A stretch of 64,000 bases of DNA, taken from positions 417,501 to 481,500 of the forward strand of contig JAUIRK010001006.1 in assembly GCA_030549495.1 (NCBI GenBank), written 5' to 3'. Numbering within the stretch: the stretch's first letter is position 1; each line of letters starts with the position of its first letter. This DNA comes from Nectonema munidae (Eukaryota > Nematomorpha > Nectonematoida > Nectonematidae). The notes under the pieces are model-generated. The model was not told the DNA's origin. It made no database searches and was given only the letters and a program-made list of their open reading frames with translations. The position numbers were made by a program, and so were the translations under genes. This document shows positions 11,257 to 20,759 of this stretch, in pieces.

Positions 11257-12651
11257 CGTTAACTGTTTGAACATGGAATATTAACTTATTCATAATTTTT
11301 TAATAAAATTATTTTTCTTTAATTTTTGTTTCTCAAAGATAGTTTTCAAATGATTTTCTATATCTATTTTTTGTCACATTGATAAAAGCTTTTTTTGAAA
11401 AAACTTTAAGTATATATTCAACACAATTAAGTATTCTAGTGTGTTGAACTACAGCTACACTACAAGTATTATTTTTTTAATATAAGTGAAAAATAATTAA
11501 TTCTGTCTATTATCTCAACAAAACAGTATATTTGCTCTGATTAATGTAGTGTATGCAAATACAATTCATTCTTGAAAATGTTTTCTTTTTATTTTAATTT
11601 TTTATCCTTTATTTATCCCAACGTTAAATTCTAGGAATTTAAAAAATGTAACATATTTTATTTTTGGAATTATATTTAAAAAAATATAATTATTAAATTA
11701 CTATATTTTGATTTTAAAATTTAATTATCTAAATGTTCGCTTATTAATTAGCCAAGCTGCCAATGTGAAAGGCATCAGAAAGATAGTCGCTAAGATTAAA
11801 ACTAACTGCCAAATAGTAACCTTTTGAAGCTAATAAATTTATCAAAATTTGAATTATATAAATTTCCATTTTTTGCTTAATAATAATTATACCAGACTGA
11901 GTATGCACTGAAAATAAAATAGTAATATAGATTTAATAAAAGATAAGGATTTATTATAAATTTAACAGTCAATACGTTCTAAATATGAAAAATAGATAAC
12001 TAATTTACCAGGGTAATTTTGACATTCCTTTCCCTGCTAAAAGTGTGGAGATATATGGAGTAAAATCCTGCTAGATATGTGGAGCTTTTTACTTTAGATA
12101 ACAGTTTTGTTGTGAGTTCCCAGTGCGTATAACAAAAATCTATAACTTGGATGCCAGGATTGAGCATATGTTATTTCTCATGGAACCTGTTCAATTCGGC
12201 TTCAAGAAAATTCGGACTCTGGACAATATTGATCATTGAAGCCGAATTGTCTTGAAGCAGAATTCTCCCTGAACCGTTCTCATATCTATAACTAGACTTT
12301 TTCGAAACAGAAATGAAAGCTTTTAAGTGGAAGTATCATTTTTAGTAAATTAACTAATTTTGAATTAACATTTACATTAATATTTTACGATCATTATTAT
12401 ACGCTAATAATAATAATAAAACTAACCTAAGCAAACACTTAAAGCGGTAGAATTTGTAGTTCAAACCGGTAGATGTTAGAAACACTTAAAAAACGTTAAA
12501 CTACCATCTAAATCGTTAGAGTTTTTATATATGAATTGATTCCCGCGCTAAGGAAAAATTTTTGAAAATGTAGGGGGGGGGGAGGTGGCTTTAATCCTAT
12601 TAGTGTCTTCACTAAAAAATTAATTGTACATAATTGACTGAAATATTCCTT
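11257..12651. other. AT-rich stretch with no recognised gene
   Basis: No coding domain was seen. It contains the short inverted repeat at 12192-12249 and a run of nine G at about 12573-12581. Confidence 0.5.
12192..12249. repeat. Perfect 14-bp inverted repeat
   Basis: CAATTCGGCTTCAA at 12192-12205 is matched exactly by its reverse complement at 12236-12249, with a 30-base loop. A further imperfect TTGAAGCAGAATTC follows. This could be a hairpin or the ends of a very small decayed element. Confidence 0.6.
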
Positions 12652-13290
12652 TAAATTTTACATAAAATATATGTTTTTATACTAAATCGGCTATGCTCGT
12701 TTTATTTCTGAGCTCATTTTTTACATTTAGGATTTGAAAATACCTTTAAGTATCAATCAAATTTGCGGTTTAGTTCTAAAATTTGTCTCCAAAAATATTG
12801 ATTCAAATTTTACATGAAATATATGTTTTTATACCAAATCGATCATGCTGGTTTCATTTCTGAACTCAGTTTTCACATTTATATGCATTAAAATATCTGT
12901 CAGTATTAATCAAATTTGCAGTTTATTCTAAAAACATTCTCTCTAATTTTACATAAAATATATGTATTTATACCAAATCAAACATGCCAGTTTTTTTTCT
13001 GAAATCAGTTTTTGCACTTAGAGGTTTTAAAATGTCTAAAAGTATCAATCAAATGTTCTATTTAAGTATAATGTCTATCAAATTTAAATATATCTATTTT
13101 TATACCAAATGGAAGATGCTAGTTTTATTTTTGGACTCAGCTTTGGCATTTATGGTTTTAAAATATCTGAAAGCTTCAATCAGATTTGCTGTTTACTTCT
13201 AGATACTGTCTTAAATATTTTCAGAAACATATATCGGTTTTTATACCAAATGGACTATTCTTATTATGTTTTTGTACTCCATTTTGGCTA
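12652..13290. repeat. Diverged tandem array, about five units of 132-152 bp
   Basis: The phrase 'TTTTTATACCAAAT' preceded by TTTACATAAAATATATG recurs with anchor positions near 12679, 12831, 12970, 13102 and 13243 (spacings 152, 139, 132 and 141). Each unit also holds a TTTCTGAACTCAGTTTT-like block, a TTTAAAATATCTGAAAG-like block and ATCAATCAAATTTGC. The units are 70-85 percent alike by eye, so the array is old. Short reading frames across it are by-products of the repeat. Confidence 0.8.
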
Positions 13291-13299
13291 ATACGGTTA

Positions 13300-13620
13300 A
13301 AAAAATATATGGAAGTGGCAATTGAATTAATGATGTATGCCTGAAAATCAGTTCTGTAAAAAATTTTCATAAAATCGTTATATATTAGTTATATAGTAAC
13401 AATATATATTTTTTGTATATTTTGACTTCAATCATCTTGTATGAAATATTTATTTAATTAAAACAAAACGTATTATAAAATCTTTTAAAGATTAGTATGA
13501 GAGAAGGAAGAAACCTGAAAACTAATTGAAAATAAAACGTGTGATAATGAAATAATTTAAAAAATATGTATCTTGACTAAATGGAAGATCTACCATGTTC
13601 TAAGTGAAATAACGTTAAGA
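13300..13620. other. AT-rich spacer
   Basis: No feature was recognised between the tandem array and the 86-bp duplication. Confidence 0.4.
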
Positions 13621-13775
13621 ATTTCTTAGCCCATTTTAAATGCCCATTTTTCGTTAGCGATAAGCGCTATCCTAGCGTTTTAACAACTCTAACCGCACTG
13701 TAAACTAAAAATTTCTTAGCGCTAAACGCCCATTTTTCGTTAGCGATAAGTGCTATCTTAGCACCGCACTGTCCA
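13621..13775. repeat. 86-bp direct duplication with an internal palindrome
   Basis: The block GCCCATTTTTCGTTAGCGAT plus AAGCGCTATCCTAGC at 13642-13676 recurs at 13728-13762 with two transitions. ATTTCTTAGC and ACCGCACTGT flank both copies. AGCGATAAGCGCT is close to self-complementary. The origin is unknown; it could be a decayed miniature element. Confidence 0.7.
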
Positions 13776-13966
13776 CCCTGGCTCCAGGCCCAGTCTTGGT
13801 CCCAATACCAACCACTCCACCACCTAAACAGCTCAATAACCAGTCTCTCACCTCATAACACAAAGACAACACACACAGCAGAGTGATTCTAATTTACAAA
13901 TAGAATATAAAATCAAACATTCTTATAACCAAAATTAGAAGAGCTTTATTTGAATAACATAAAAAA

Positions 13967-14515
13967 AACTAAATACAATCTGAAAGGTAGGAGAGTTTTC
14001 TGACGTTTCCGTCACTATGGCGTAACCTTTTTTTGTTCAAAAGGTGCCCAAGCATTGACATGACTCTTTCGGAGGATGTACTTGTTGCCTGGACGCTGCC
14101 GTACTTAAAAACAGCTTTGACAACACTGGATAAAGATTTCGGTTCTTTCTCCAAAACTCTGAAGGCTGATCGTCAATTGACAATGCTTTTTCTTTTTCAA
14201 ATCTTCCAATTTCATCTTCAACATTGTACTTCTTAACACCAGAAGAGAGGTTAAAGGGAACTTTGTTTTCTTTTTAACTGGCTCTTCAATGTTTTCCTTG
14301 GCGTGATCTTCAGCAGAAACCGACATAGAGTCAGCTATTTCCCTTACTTCTTCTCTTATTTCAGCAACAATTTGTCCTCTAGTCAGGGTGAAGTGTTCAA
14401 GATCAAGAGCTCATTGAGGAACAAGAACTTACTGAACCTCTTGTCAAGGAAATAGGCTTTGGCAAGAAGGGTGAAGTTCAAATTTTCGCTACACCTCTCA
14501 ATTAATTCCTTAGGC
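13967..14515 (-). mobile_element. hAT transposase C-terminal remnant
   Basis: On the minus strand, 14154-13969 reads QATSTSSERVMSMLGHLLNK and then a KLSYLSDC end. This is the dimerisation domain of BED-type hAT transposases (A-T-S-x-x-S-E-R-V-x-S, then N-K-K-R). Just upstream, in another frame, PSEFWRKNRNLYPVLSKL is the expected preceding block. Further upstream LNFTLLAKAYFLDKRF fits the helical region before it. Two or more frame changes make it dead. Confidence 0.75.
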
Positions 14516-14739
14516 CAAGGTTTCCCAATGGGGTCCACTTGGACCCCTAAGGGTCCATTGGGAATTTAAAGGGGTCCATGTACAAAAATATGAATATTGG
14601 GGGTCCTTTTAACACAGTAAGGGGTCCATGAAGTCTTTGCCAAAAATAAATAATATGTAAAGAAATAACAAATGAGTTATCAGCATCCACCAACATGCCT
14701 TACCAACATCTCACGTCGTAAGCTTGATCAATTTCCTGC

Positions 14740-15205
14740 ACTTGCTTCGGTTAGCGGTAATTTAAAAGATGACTCTATTGCATACGTCAACTATCTGAAA
14801 ATACTCACGAAGATATGAACTCGTTTCAGAGACCTGTTAGAGCTGGAAATTCCAGACTGGGTATCCAATCCATTTAAGGTGAATGCTGCTGATGTTTCAA
14901 GAAGAACTTGTTGAATTACAATGTGACGGGTGGGCTCAAAGTTTATTTAAAAAAGATCAATAAAATGCATGGAGACGTAGTGAGTTTGCTTTTAAATATC
15001 CTCTATTATGGGAAAACGTTAAAATGTTCATCATTGCTTTTCCGTCTACCTCTTGTGGAATGTGGCGTTAGTTGTGCGAATTAGCTATTAACCAAGTATC
15101 CTAATCGTCTTGACTTTGTGAAAAGAGGAGCCTTCCTCTAGCTTTATCGAAATATTAATGAAAACTTATTAATATCTGTGAAAAATAGGGGGCACTTTAC
15201 GCTCC
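14740..15205 (+). pseudogene. hAT (ZBED5-like) transposase C-terminal remnant
   Basis: Three plus-strand frames give consecutive pieces of the ZBED5/GTF2IRD2-type hAT transposase: TRFRDLLELEIPDWVSNPFK, then FQEELVELQCDGWAQSLFKK, then EFAFKYPLLWENVKMFIIAF. After these comes a decayed KYPNRLDFV block like the K-YRNRL motif of the family. The order is right and the frames change at least three times. Confidence 0.65.
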
Positions 15206-16060
15206 CAGCACTAATAGGATTAAGGGCAAAAATTATATGATTTATTTGATAATTTTATAATTAACTCCAACTCTAATTTTACAATTTAAATTTTAAAAAA
15301 TCGAAAATATGCCATTCCGATTCCAATTACGTATCATTTTTTTTCATTCATTTTTTTTTTATGTCATTCATTTTTTTACGAAAATTTGTTGATTATTATA
15401 ATAAAAATATAATATAGAAACAAAATGTTTCAATTGTTAAAAATGTACTTGATCTATTTACGACAGTTGTCAGAATTTTATTTGTAGACAGAGAAATGGT
15501 CAAAAAAATGCCATGATTTTCTTGTTCTATATACTATGATTTTTATGATTTCTGTTAGTTTATATGGTTCTTTTAGGATTTTATGTTCTTAGACTTAAAT
15601 AATTTTATGAAAAGTGATTAAACTACCGTATTTTGTATACTATGATTTCTTACAAAATGTAAAAAATACAAGTGCTACCAAATCACCCTATGAGGTTTAG
15701 CTACTTCAACATTGGCCTTTGCTGCTTATAAAAACTTGAAAATATCAAATAAAGTGCCGATAAACTATCTCATTTTTTATGCCTCCTATTATTTTGAAAT
15801 TATTCTGAGAACAGACAGTTTCATTTTAAATAGTGAAAATTGCTTTATTAGTTTATTTTGTCTTCTTCTCTCTTATGTTAATTATGTAGCTAATTTTTCA
15901 ATTTTGAGTAAAAGCCGTGACTGTGTTTTCATTGACGAGGCACTGCTGTACCGCTTATGTCAAACTATGAACAATTTGGAATCGATGAGAAATCGAATCC
16001 AGAGGCTTCCGTTCTGAGTCCATCATCTCAACCAACCTGCCATGCCACCCATAGAGTATA
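15206..16060 (+). other. AT-rich sequence with one possible exon-like segment
   Basis: Mostly AT-rich. A reading frame at 15712-16017 becomes less AT-rich at its end, with RDCVFIDEALLYRLCQTMNN and a stop at 16017 after an AG that could be an acceptor (about 15911). I do not recognise the protein. It could be chance. Confidence 0.2.
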
Positions 16061-16068
16061 CTGTAGGG

Positions 16069-16263
16069 CAGCGTTTTCCAAATTGTGGGTCCCGACCCTT
16101 CAGTGGGTCGCGTAAAAAATAAAATGGGTCCTGGACAAAAAAGATGCTGAATAAATGAACTTATATTGAACAGAGTTTGTCGTATTACATTTAAGTATTA
16201 TGGGTCGCGATGAAAACTGTCGTTCTTGCTATGGGTGACAGTAAAAAAAGTTTGAAAACGCTG
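16069..16263. mobile_element. Complete hAT MITE, 195 bp, with 8-bp target duplication
   Basis: The element starts CAGCGTTTTCCAAATTG and ends CAAACTTTTT-type sequence read inverted (...GTTTGAAAACGCTG). CTGTAGGG stands directly on both sides (16061-16068 and 16264-16271), a perfect 8-bp duplication of the hAT type. It has no coding capacity. The interior has GTGGGTC / GGGTCGCG motifs common in such elements. Confidence 0.88.
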
Positions 16264-16650
16264 CTGTAGGGGATACGTCAAATTAGTTTTTTAAAAACTT
16301 AAGTTATACTGTAAAAATTTTGTTTTTGTTGTAGCTCTATTACTTTTTCTGATAGACTTTTTTTCCTTAAAAGTTATTATAAAAGGCAAATCATTGCAAT
16401 ATGTTAAAAGTTAGTTCTGTTTTACATTTTTGATAGAAATTACCTCAGAAAAGTTCTGTAATTTGGATGTGTTTTTTTTTTATTATTTATTTTTCTCAAT
16501 AAAACATTTTTTCATTTTTTAGGAAGAAGGAACAACTGAAAATCAATAAATGATTTTTTTCATTCAATAAAATTCCCAATTTTTTTATTGTTAATTGATA
16601 TCTTTACCCCTTTCTACACATAATTTGGAAATGGTGCGCATTTATTTGAC

Positions 16651-17308
16651 GTGAGAAAGAAGGAGCTATATATAAGTCCTCATTCATTGTTGACGTTAAG
16701 CTTAATAGGGCGGGGGTTAAAGTTTACATTAAGCTTAATTAAGAATGGAATAGAATAGACAAGAGAGGAGTAGGAATTCAGGAAAATTTATTGTCTTTTT
16801 TGAAAGAAGCTTGAAAGTTCGATAATTTCAAGAAAGTGCGCCCCTGAATCAATCACATTTTTTTTATATAAACATCGCAGGGTGTCTAGTAGACTCTTTT
16901 CCTTCAGACTACATTCACTTATATAAAACTCTCCAACCTTCAGCTATTTGTTTTCAGATTTTTCTCTATCAAATATCCTTTCATCAATTCGTGTATTGTA
17001 CCTGATAGACTACTTCATTTTCAAATGAAAAGCCTATTGGCCCCCTAACATTTTTGGATTTTCTTAAACTAGTGTATATGCGATATGCAAATTTAATTAA
17101 AATATTTTCGCTGGAAGTATGGTATTTAAATTTCACCAATTTTGTAAAAAAATATAAAGTAGTCTTATAAATTTAGGTATGCGCTGAATACACTCTATTT
17201 TAAAGGATTGCTTGAATATTTGGTCTCACGTGGTATTTCCAGACCGGTAATTTTGAAAATTGCAACAAAAAAATTCGCCCCCAATAATTTTGAGGATGTG
17301 CGCCCCTG
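16651..17308. repeat. Composite dispersed repeat, copy 1
   Basis: Bases 16651-17045 match 57337-57717 in the same orientation at roughly 90 percent, with a few small gaps. Both copies finish with an AATAATTTTGAGGATGTGCG CCCCTG terminus (here to 17308), but this copy holds about 220 extra bases before that end. A second GTGCGCCCCTG terminus lies inside (near 16848). The GTGCGCCCCTG ends look like hAT termini (inverted: CAGGGGCGCAC). Confidence 0.8.
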
Positions 17309-17399
17309 CTGTGGACCCCCTGAATTATTATATGGACCCCGGTTGAGAAACCCTGGTCTAGTGGCACAAATGTAAATGAGGCCTGCAGATAAAATTATT

Positions 17400-17439
17400 C
17401 GGCTCTTGCCCCCAAAATAGATAGGTAGCGCCGGCTCTG
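17400..17439 (-). mobile_element. Solitary hAT-like terminus
   Basis: Read on the minus strand the sequence starts CAGAGCCGGCGCTACC followed by a G-rich stretch (TTTTGGGGGCAAGAG), the form of a hAT miniature-element end. No partner end was found. Confidence 0.35.
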
Positions 17440-18440
17440 ACTGGGAGAACATGACAAATCAAAATTTTTCAAACAATAAATATTTACTTGTGGCGTAGCG
17501 ATGATAATTTTTTCACCGTTTCACATTAGATTTTGAAATGCTGATACTAAGGAAAAATTTTAGGCATATAAATTGTTAAATTATTTTGTATTAATTGCTT
17601 TTAAACATGAAAATAAAAGTATCTATTAAATGATAACATTTCCTAAAAATAAAACCTTCAATGTGTAAAATTAGATGTTAAATTCTAATGTAAAAACATA
17701 ATAGGATAGTAAACGTGTCCACCGCAACTAAACGTCAACTGTGGGGAAGGTAAAGTAAAATCGGCATGCTATGCTGTAAAGTAGAAATATAGATATCAAA
17801 AGTTGAGAAGAGGGGTCAAAAATGAAGGAAAATTGGTTGGCAGTATTTGTGGACGATCTTTAAAACTGCATTTAGGAATTTAGTATATTTTTTACATCAA
17901 AAAGGCAGCTTATTTCGTATTTTTACTTCAAACTAGTTCCATTGATTTAGTCCAAACGTCGTGAAATGCGGTTCCTTGCACCCCTAGGTAGGACAACTAA
18001 AGGTAAAATATTAACCTTTAATCTCCATATACAATAAAGAAAATCATTGGACGGGTGAATGAAATTATCTCAAGGGTCGTAATTACTTTAATAATAATGT
18101 GAAAGTGTATACGTGTATGTTCAGCAGGGTTAGGCCTTACTAAACCCCTCTTGCTTGCATGGTGGTAATCAATGGGACGAGATCCGTTATACTTTGGAAG
18201 GCTCATTATTTAGTCATTTAAGTAGGCGTGATTTTGTTTTTAGTGCTAATAATTTCGTTAATTATATTTTCAATATTCAGATGTATGCAACAACATATCT
18301 GAGTGCGTACAGGTGTTAGCAATGTTTCTTAACCTTTTGATCTGGCATGTATTGATTGTCTAATTTGATCGCATGCCCTTTCACTTCGTTGTTTATTAGT
18401 ATACAGTGGACCTACTCAAGAATTATTAAAGCTTTCACTA
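17440..18440. other. Unrecognised sequence
   Basis: About 1 kb with no protein domain or terminal repeats that I could recognise. Confidence 0.4.
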
Positions 18441-18835
18441 TCACTATAAACGTTTTCATCTGATGAAAAATAGTTTTTATGATCTTCTGAATAAGGATAC
18501 GTTTTAAATTCTTGTTCTATTTCTTTACAGATTTTTCTTTTCTTTCTGTTTCTTTTAATTTTTTCTCCAATGATCTTTCTTCTTTTTGCCTAAGTTTTTA
18601 GTCTATTCCAATAATCGAACCTTTTGGAAATTTTTTACATTGAAGCATTAAAAATTTTCTGTCTTCAATTTCTATTTGAGTTAGAGCATCAAAAACGGCT
18701 ATGTAGAATAAATCATCCATTTTTTCAAGAAAATTATTTTTAGTTTCTTTATAAGAGGTCTTAAACCACATTTTTTGTCTCTCTTCATTAGATCTCACCA
18801 AATCTTTGGACAGTGTCCATCTTCAAACTCTTTTA
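18385..18835 (-). pseudogene. Unrecognised charged protein remnant, probably repeat-derived
   Basis: On the minus strand 18801-18598 reads MVRSNEERQKMWFKTSYKET and continues with a DDLFYIAVFDAL...IEDRKFL...Q pattern. After a stop, other frames continue with a lysine- and glutamate-rich coiled-coil-like region. One frame ends in an acidic, serine-rich SSDENVYSDSESFNNS followed by a stop. The D-LF-I-x-DAL...EDR-FL...Q pattern resembles repeat-associated open reading frames I recall from arthropod genomes, but I cannot name the family. Confidence 0.4.
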
Positions 18836-18989
18836 GGATCAAACAGCGCTGATGATATGAATATCTAGGAAGAGATCAAAATCATAAAAAAAAAGTTTTG
18901 GCTTCACAGATGAAAAAATCGCCATTGTCATAGAAAAAGTGACGTTTTGTGTCATCTACTTACAGAACCTACAAAAACAAAGTTTCTCC

Positions 18990-19111
18990 TATATTTATTT
19001 CACTCAGGGGAGCGAGGGGTAAATTTTATTTCGGGTACATTGGGAATCGAACCCGAGACCTTTGGAATGAAATACCTGCGGTCTAACCACCATGATTCCG
19101 ACTCTCTATAG
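18990..19111 (-). repeat. tRNA-derived SINE or tRNA-like pseudogene
   Basis: On the minus strand an A-box-like GGTGGTTAGACCGC (19091-19078) is followed about 25 bases later by a B box GGGTTCGATTCCC (19054-19042), the spacing of a tRNA-class polymerase III promoter. The 3' side lacks a tRNA acceptor stem and runs into AT-rich sequence, so a SINE is likelier than a functional tRNA. A MITE abuts its 5' side. Confidence 0.55.
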
Positions 19112-19507
19112 CAAGCGCCGGGAACCTTTTTGGCTAAAAGAGCCCAAAAAACACATATTTTAAAATCTAATCTTCTGAGAGCCATATATATTTTTAAATA
19201 CTGATTACAAATAAATGGAAAAAGAAGACCAACAATTTTAGAGTAAAATAACACTCTGAATTTATTTTAAAAAACATTGTTTTATCAAAGTTATTTAAAT
19301 GAGCAAAGTCTGCATCATCATCAGCTTTATCTGTGTCGTCGTGATTTGTAATGATGAAGAAATTAAGAGAGTGTAGAATTGGCAAGAAGGATATGCATTA
19401 TCGCAATACCTCCCTTTATCCTGAAGGCAACCTAATTTATTTGAGAGCCAGATGCAGTCATCAAAAGAGCCATGTCTGGCTCGCGAGCCATAGGTTCCCG
19501 ACCCCTG
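19112..19507. mobile_element. Complete hAT MITE, 396 bp, with 8-bp target duplication
   Basis: The right end inverted reads CAGGGGTCGGGAACCTATGG and the left end CAAGCGCCGGGAACCTTTTT, typical hAT termini. CTCTATAG occurs directly at 19104-19111 and 19508-19515. Subterminal GAGCC repeats (AAAGAGCC, GAGAGCC, GCGAGCC) are typical of this MITE type. No transposase is encoded. Confidence 0.92.
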
Positions 19508-19515
19508 CTCTATAG

Positions 19516-19790
19516 CAATGAGCTCGTTAATTTGGTTGAAGTTATTTTAGCTGTCTCCTACTTTTTCATACAGATCAATATGTACGATCAAAACTTCTTA
19601 TATTGCTTCTCAATATAACTCATCCACGTGTTTTGCTTATTTCTACCTAATTTCTCTTCCGATTTATTGAAACGAACTAACTAACAAATTAAAAGTTCCA
19701 ATCATTGAGAATTAGATTACGCGACCCTTTTGCTTTATTTTTAAGTAAAATTTTATTTAAAGTTACTTTTTCACAGTTTAAGTTATTGCA
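19516..19790. promoter_or_regulatory. Region upstream of the DM13 gene
   Basis: About 275 bases between the MITE and the start codon of the DM13-domain gene. The 5' UTR and promoter should lie here or beyond. No clear TATA or initiator was assigned. Confidence 0.2.
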
Positions 19791-20073
19791 ATGCAGCAAT
19801 TTGCCTACTTTTGCTTCATCCTCCATACTTTTCTCTCTTGTTCCCTCATAAAACTCAACCATGGATCTAACAAAGAGAGCTCTTCTTTCTCATACAAAGA
19901 TCTGACATTGAGTGAGGACTTGGCGGCAGCTAAAAATGCGGATCAGGTTTACTATGGCAGCATGCTAGGCCAACTCTTCTCCAACTACTTGGATGTCAAG
20001 GGCGATGTCTTCATTCCTGACCAATACACTATTTTTATTCACAACTTTACGTTCTTTTCTCCAGCCAACAGCA
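19791..20073 (+). CDS. DM13-domain (Skeletor-like) secreted protein, exon 1
   Basis: The ATG at 19791 starts a plausible signal peptide (MQQFAYFCFILHTFLSCSL). Residues from about 45 onward match a DM13 domain: YYGSMLGQLFSNYLDVKGDV, then a D-QYTIFIHNF-TF stretch that fits the family pattern G-x-L-x(n)-V-x-G-x-V...T-L/I-x-I-x-NF-x-Y. The exon is proposed to end at 20073 (AACAGCA|GTTTCA, phase 1), because the frame beyond departs from the domain and the next exon restores it. DM13 domains occur in Skeletor and Knickkopf, extracellular proteins linked to cuticle assembly. The donor site is weak, so the boundary is an inference. It is the first host coding sequence in the window. Confidence 0.65.
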
Positions 20074-20129
20074 GTTTCACTTTTTATACTACCCAATCTT
20101 TATATCTTTTAATTTCTTTTTATATTCAG

Positions 20130-20202
20130 AAATTTTTTTCACTTATGGGACCTACGGAAGCCCTTCTTCTTTTGGCTTCAAACTTTTGGATCTATTAGCA
20201 AG
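20130..20202 (+). CDS. DM13-domain protein, exon 2
   Basis: After a 56-base intron ending TATATTCAG, phase-1 joining gives KIFFTYGTYGSPSSFGFKLL, which matches the middle of the DM13 fold (the FxxG-TxG-x-PS-x-x-GF segment). The exon may end at 20202 (CAAG|GTATTT). The same frame stays open for about 45 more codons to a stop near 20345, but that stretch no longer resembles DM13. The rest of the domain may lie beyond a longer intron or may be lost, so the gene is incomplete as seen here. Confidence 0.55.
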
Positions 20203-20410
20203 GTATTTTTTTTTACTAATTTTGTTCTTTAGTCGAGAATGTCTTGCTGTACTTAATCTTTCAAAATTCAGCGAATATCTTAACGATTCTACAATGTTTC
20301 ACCCAACACCTATCTTTGAACTAAGGACGAACAGGACCTTGCTATAACCAGACATAGATAGGCGACCCTTTTCAAATCCCGGATTCGGATGCCCGAAAAT
20401 TTTATGGTTT

Positions 20411-20692
20411 TTATATTGTTTCACCGATAATTAGGTCAAAAATACATTTAACATGCATTTTATTGATAAATTTGTAAAAAAAATTAAAGAAATAAATTAA
20501 CACTAATTTCCATATTATGTATAATAGCAATTTCGGGCTCAACGTGTTGCGATTTTCTCTATATATTACTTTTGCTGAACTAAAAAGTCGTTCGAATGTA
20601 ACAGAACTTGTTTGGCGCAAATTTAATTTAATTTTATATCTACGCACACTATGCGCGTCTTTGAACGGTGAGAGTTTTTCAAAAGTCGCCAT
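20411..20692 (-). mobile_element. hAT transposase C-terminal remnant
   Basis: The minus strand reads QTSSVTFERLFSSAKVIYRE followed by NRNTLSPKLLL, the dimerisation domain of a hAT transposase (S-S-x-x-x-E-R-x-F-S then R-N-x-L-S-P). The upstream transposase was not recognised, so this is a 5'-truncated fragment. It lies just downstream of the DM13 exons. Confidence 0.7.
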
Positions 20693-20759
20693 ACCAGGGC
20701 GAGGTATCTCGTCATTTAGGCGTACCCTTCCCTATTAATGAAATGTTGCACGTTTCTCT

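Larger units (their letters stand above)
14516..17355 (+). mobile_element. Decayed hAT element with recognisable ends and nested insertions
   Basis: The left end CAAGGTTTCCCAATGGGGTC at 14516 and the reverse complement of the right end at 17334-17355 (CAGGGTTTCTCAACCGGGGT) match at most positions. Between them is a hAT transposase end (14740-15205), a complete 195-bp MITE (16069-16263) and a dispersed composite repeat (16651-17308). The right flank GTCTAGTG fits the hAT target preference nTCTAGnn, but the left flank CCTTAGGC does not match it, so the duplication is decayed or the two ends come from different copies. A 9-bp inverted repeat (TCCCAATGG/CCATTGGGA) lies just inside the left end. 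Confidence 0.5.

Noticed and set aside
12984-13291. Two overlapping small proteins
   Set aside because: They fall in the tandem array and repeat with its period.
17195-17452. Minus-strand protein
   Set aside because: It spans several stacked hAT termini and has no domain.
19015-19100. Functional tRNA gene
   Set aside because: The A and B boxes are present, but no acceptor stem or full cloverleaf can be drawn, so a SINE is likelier.
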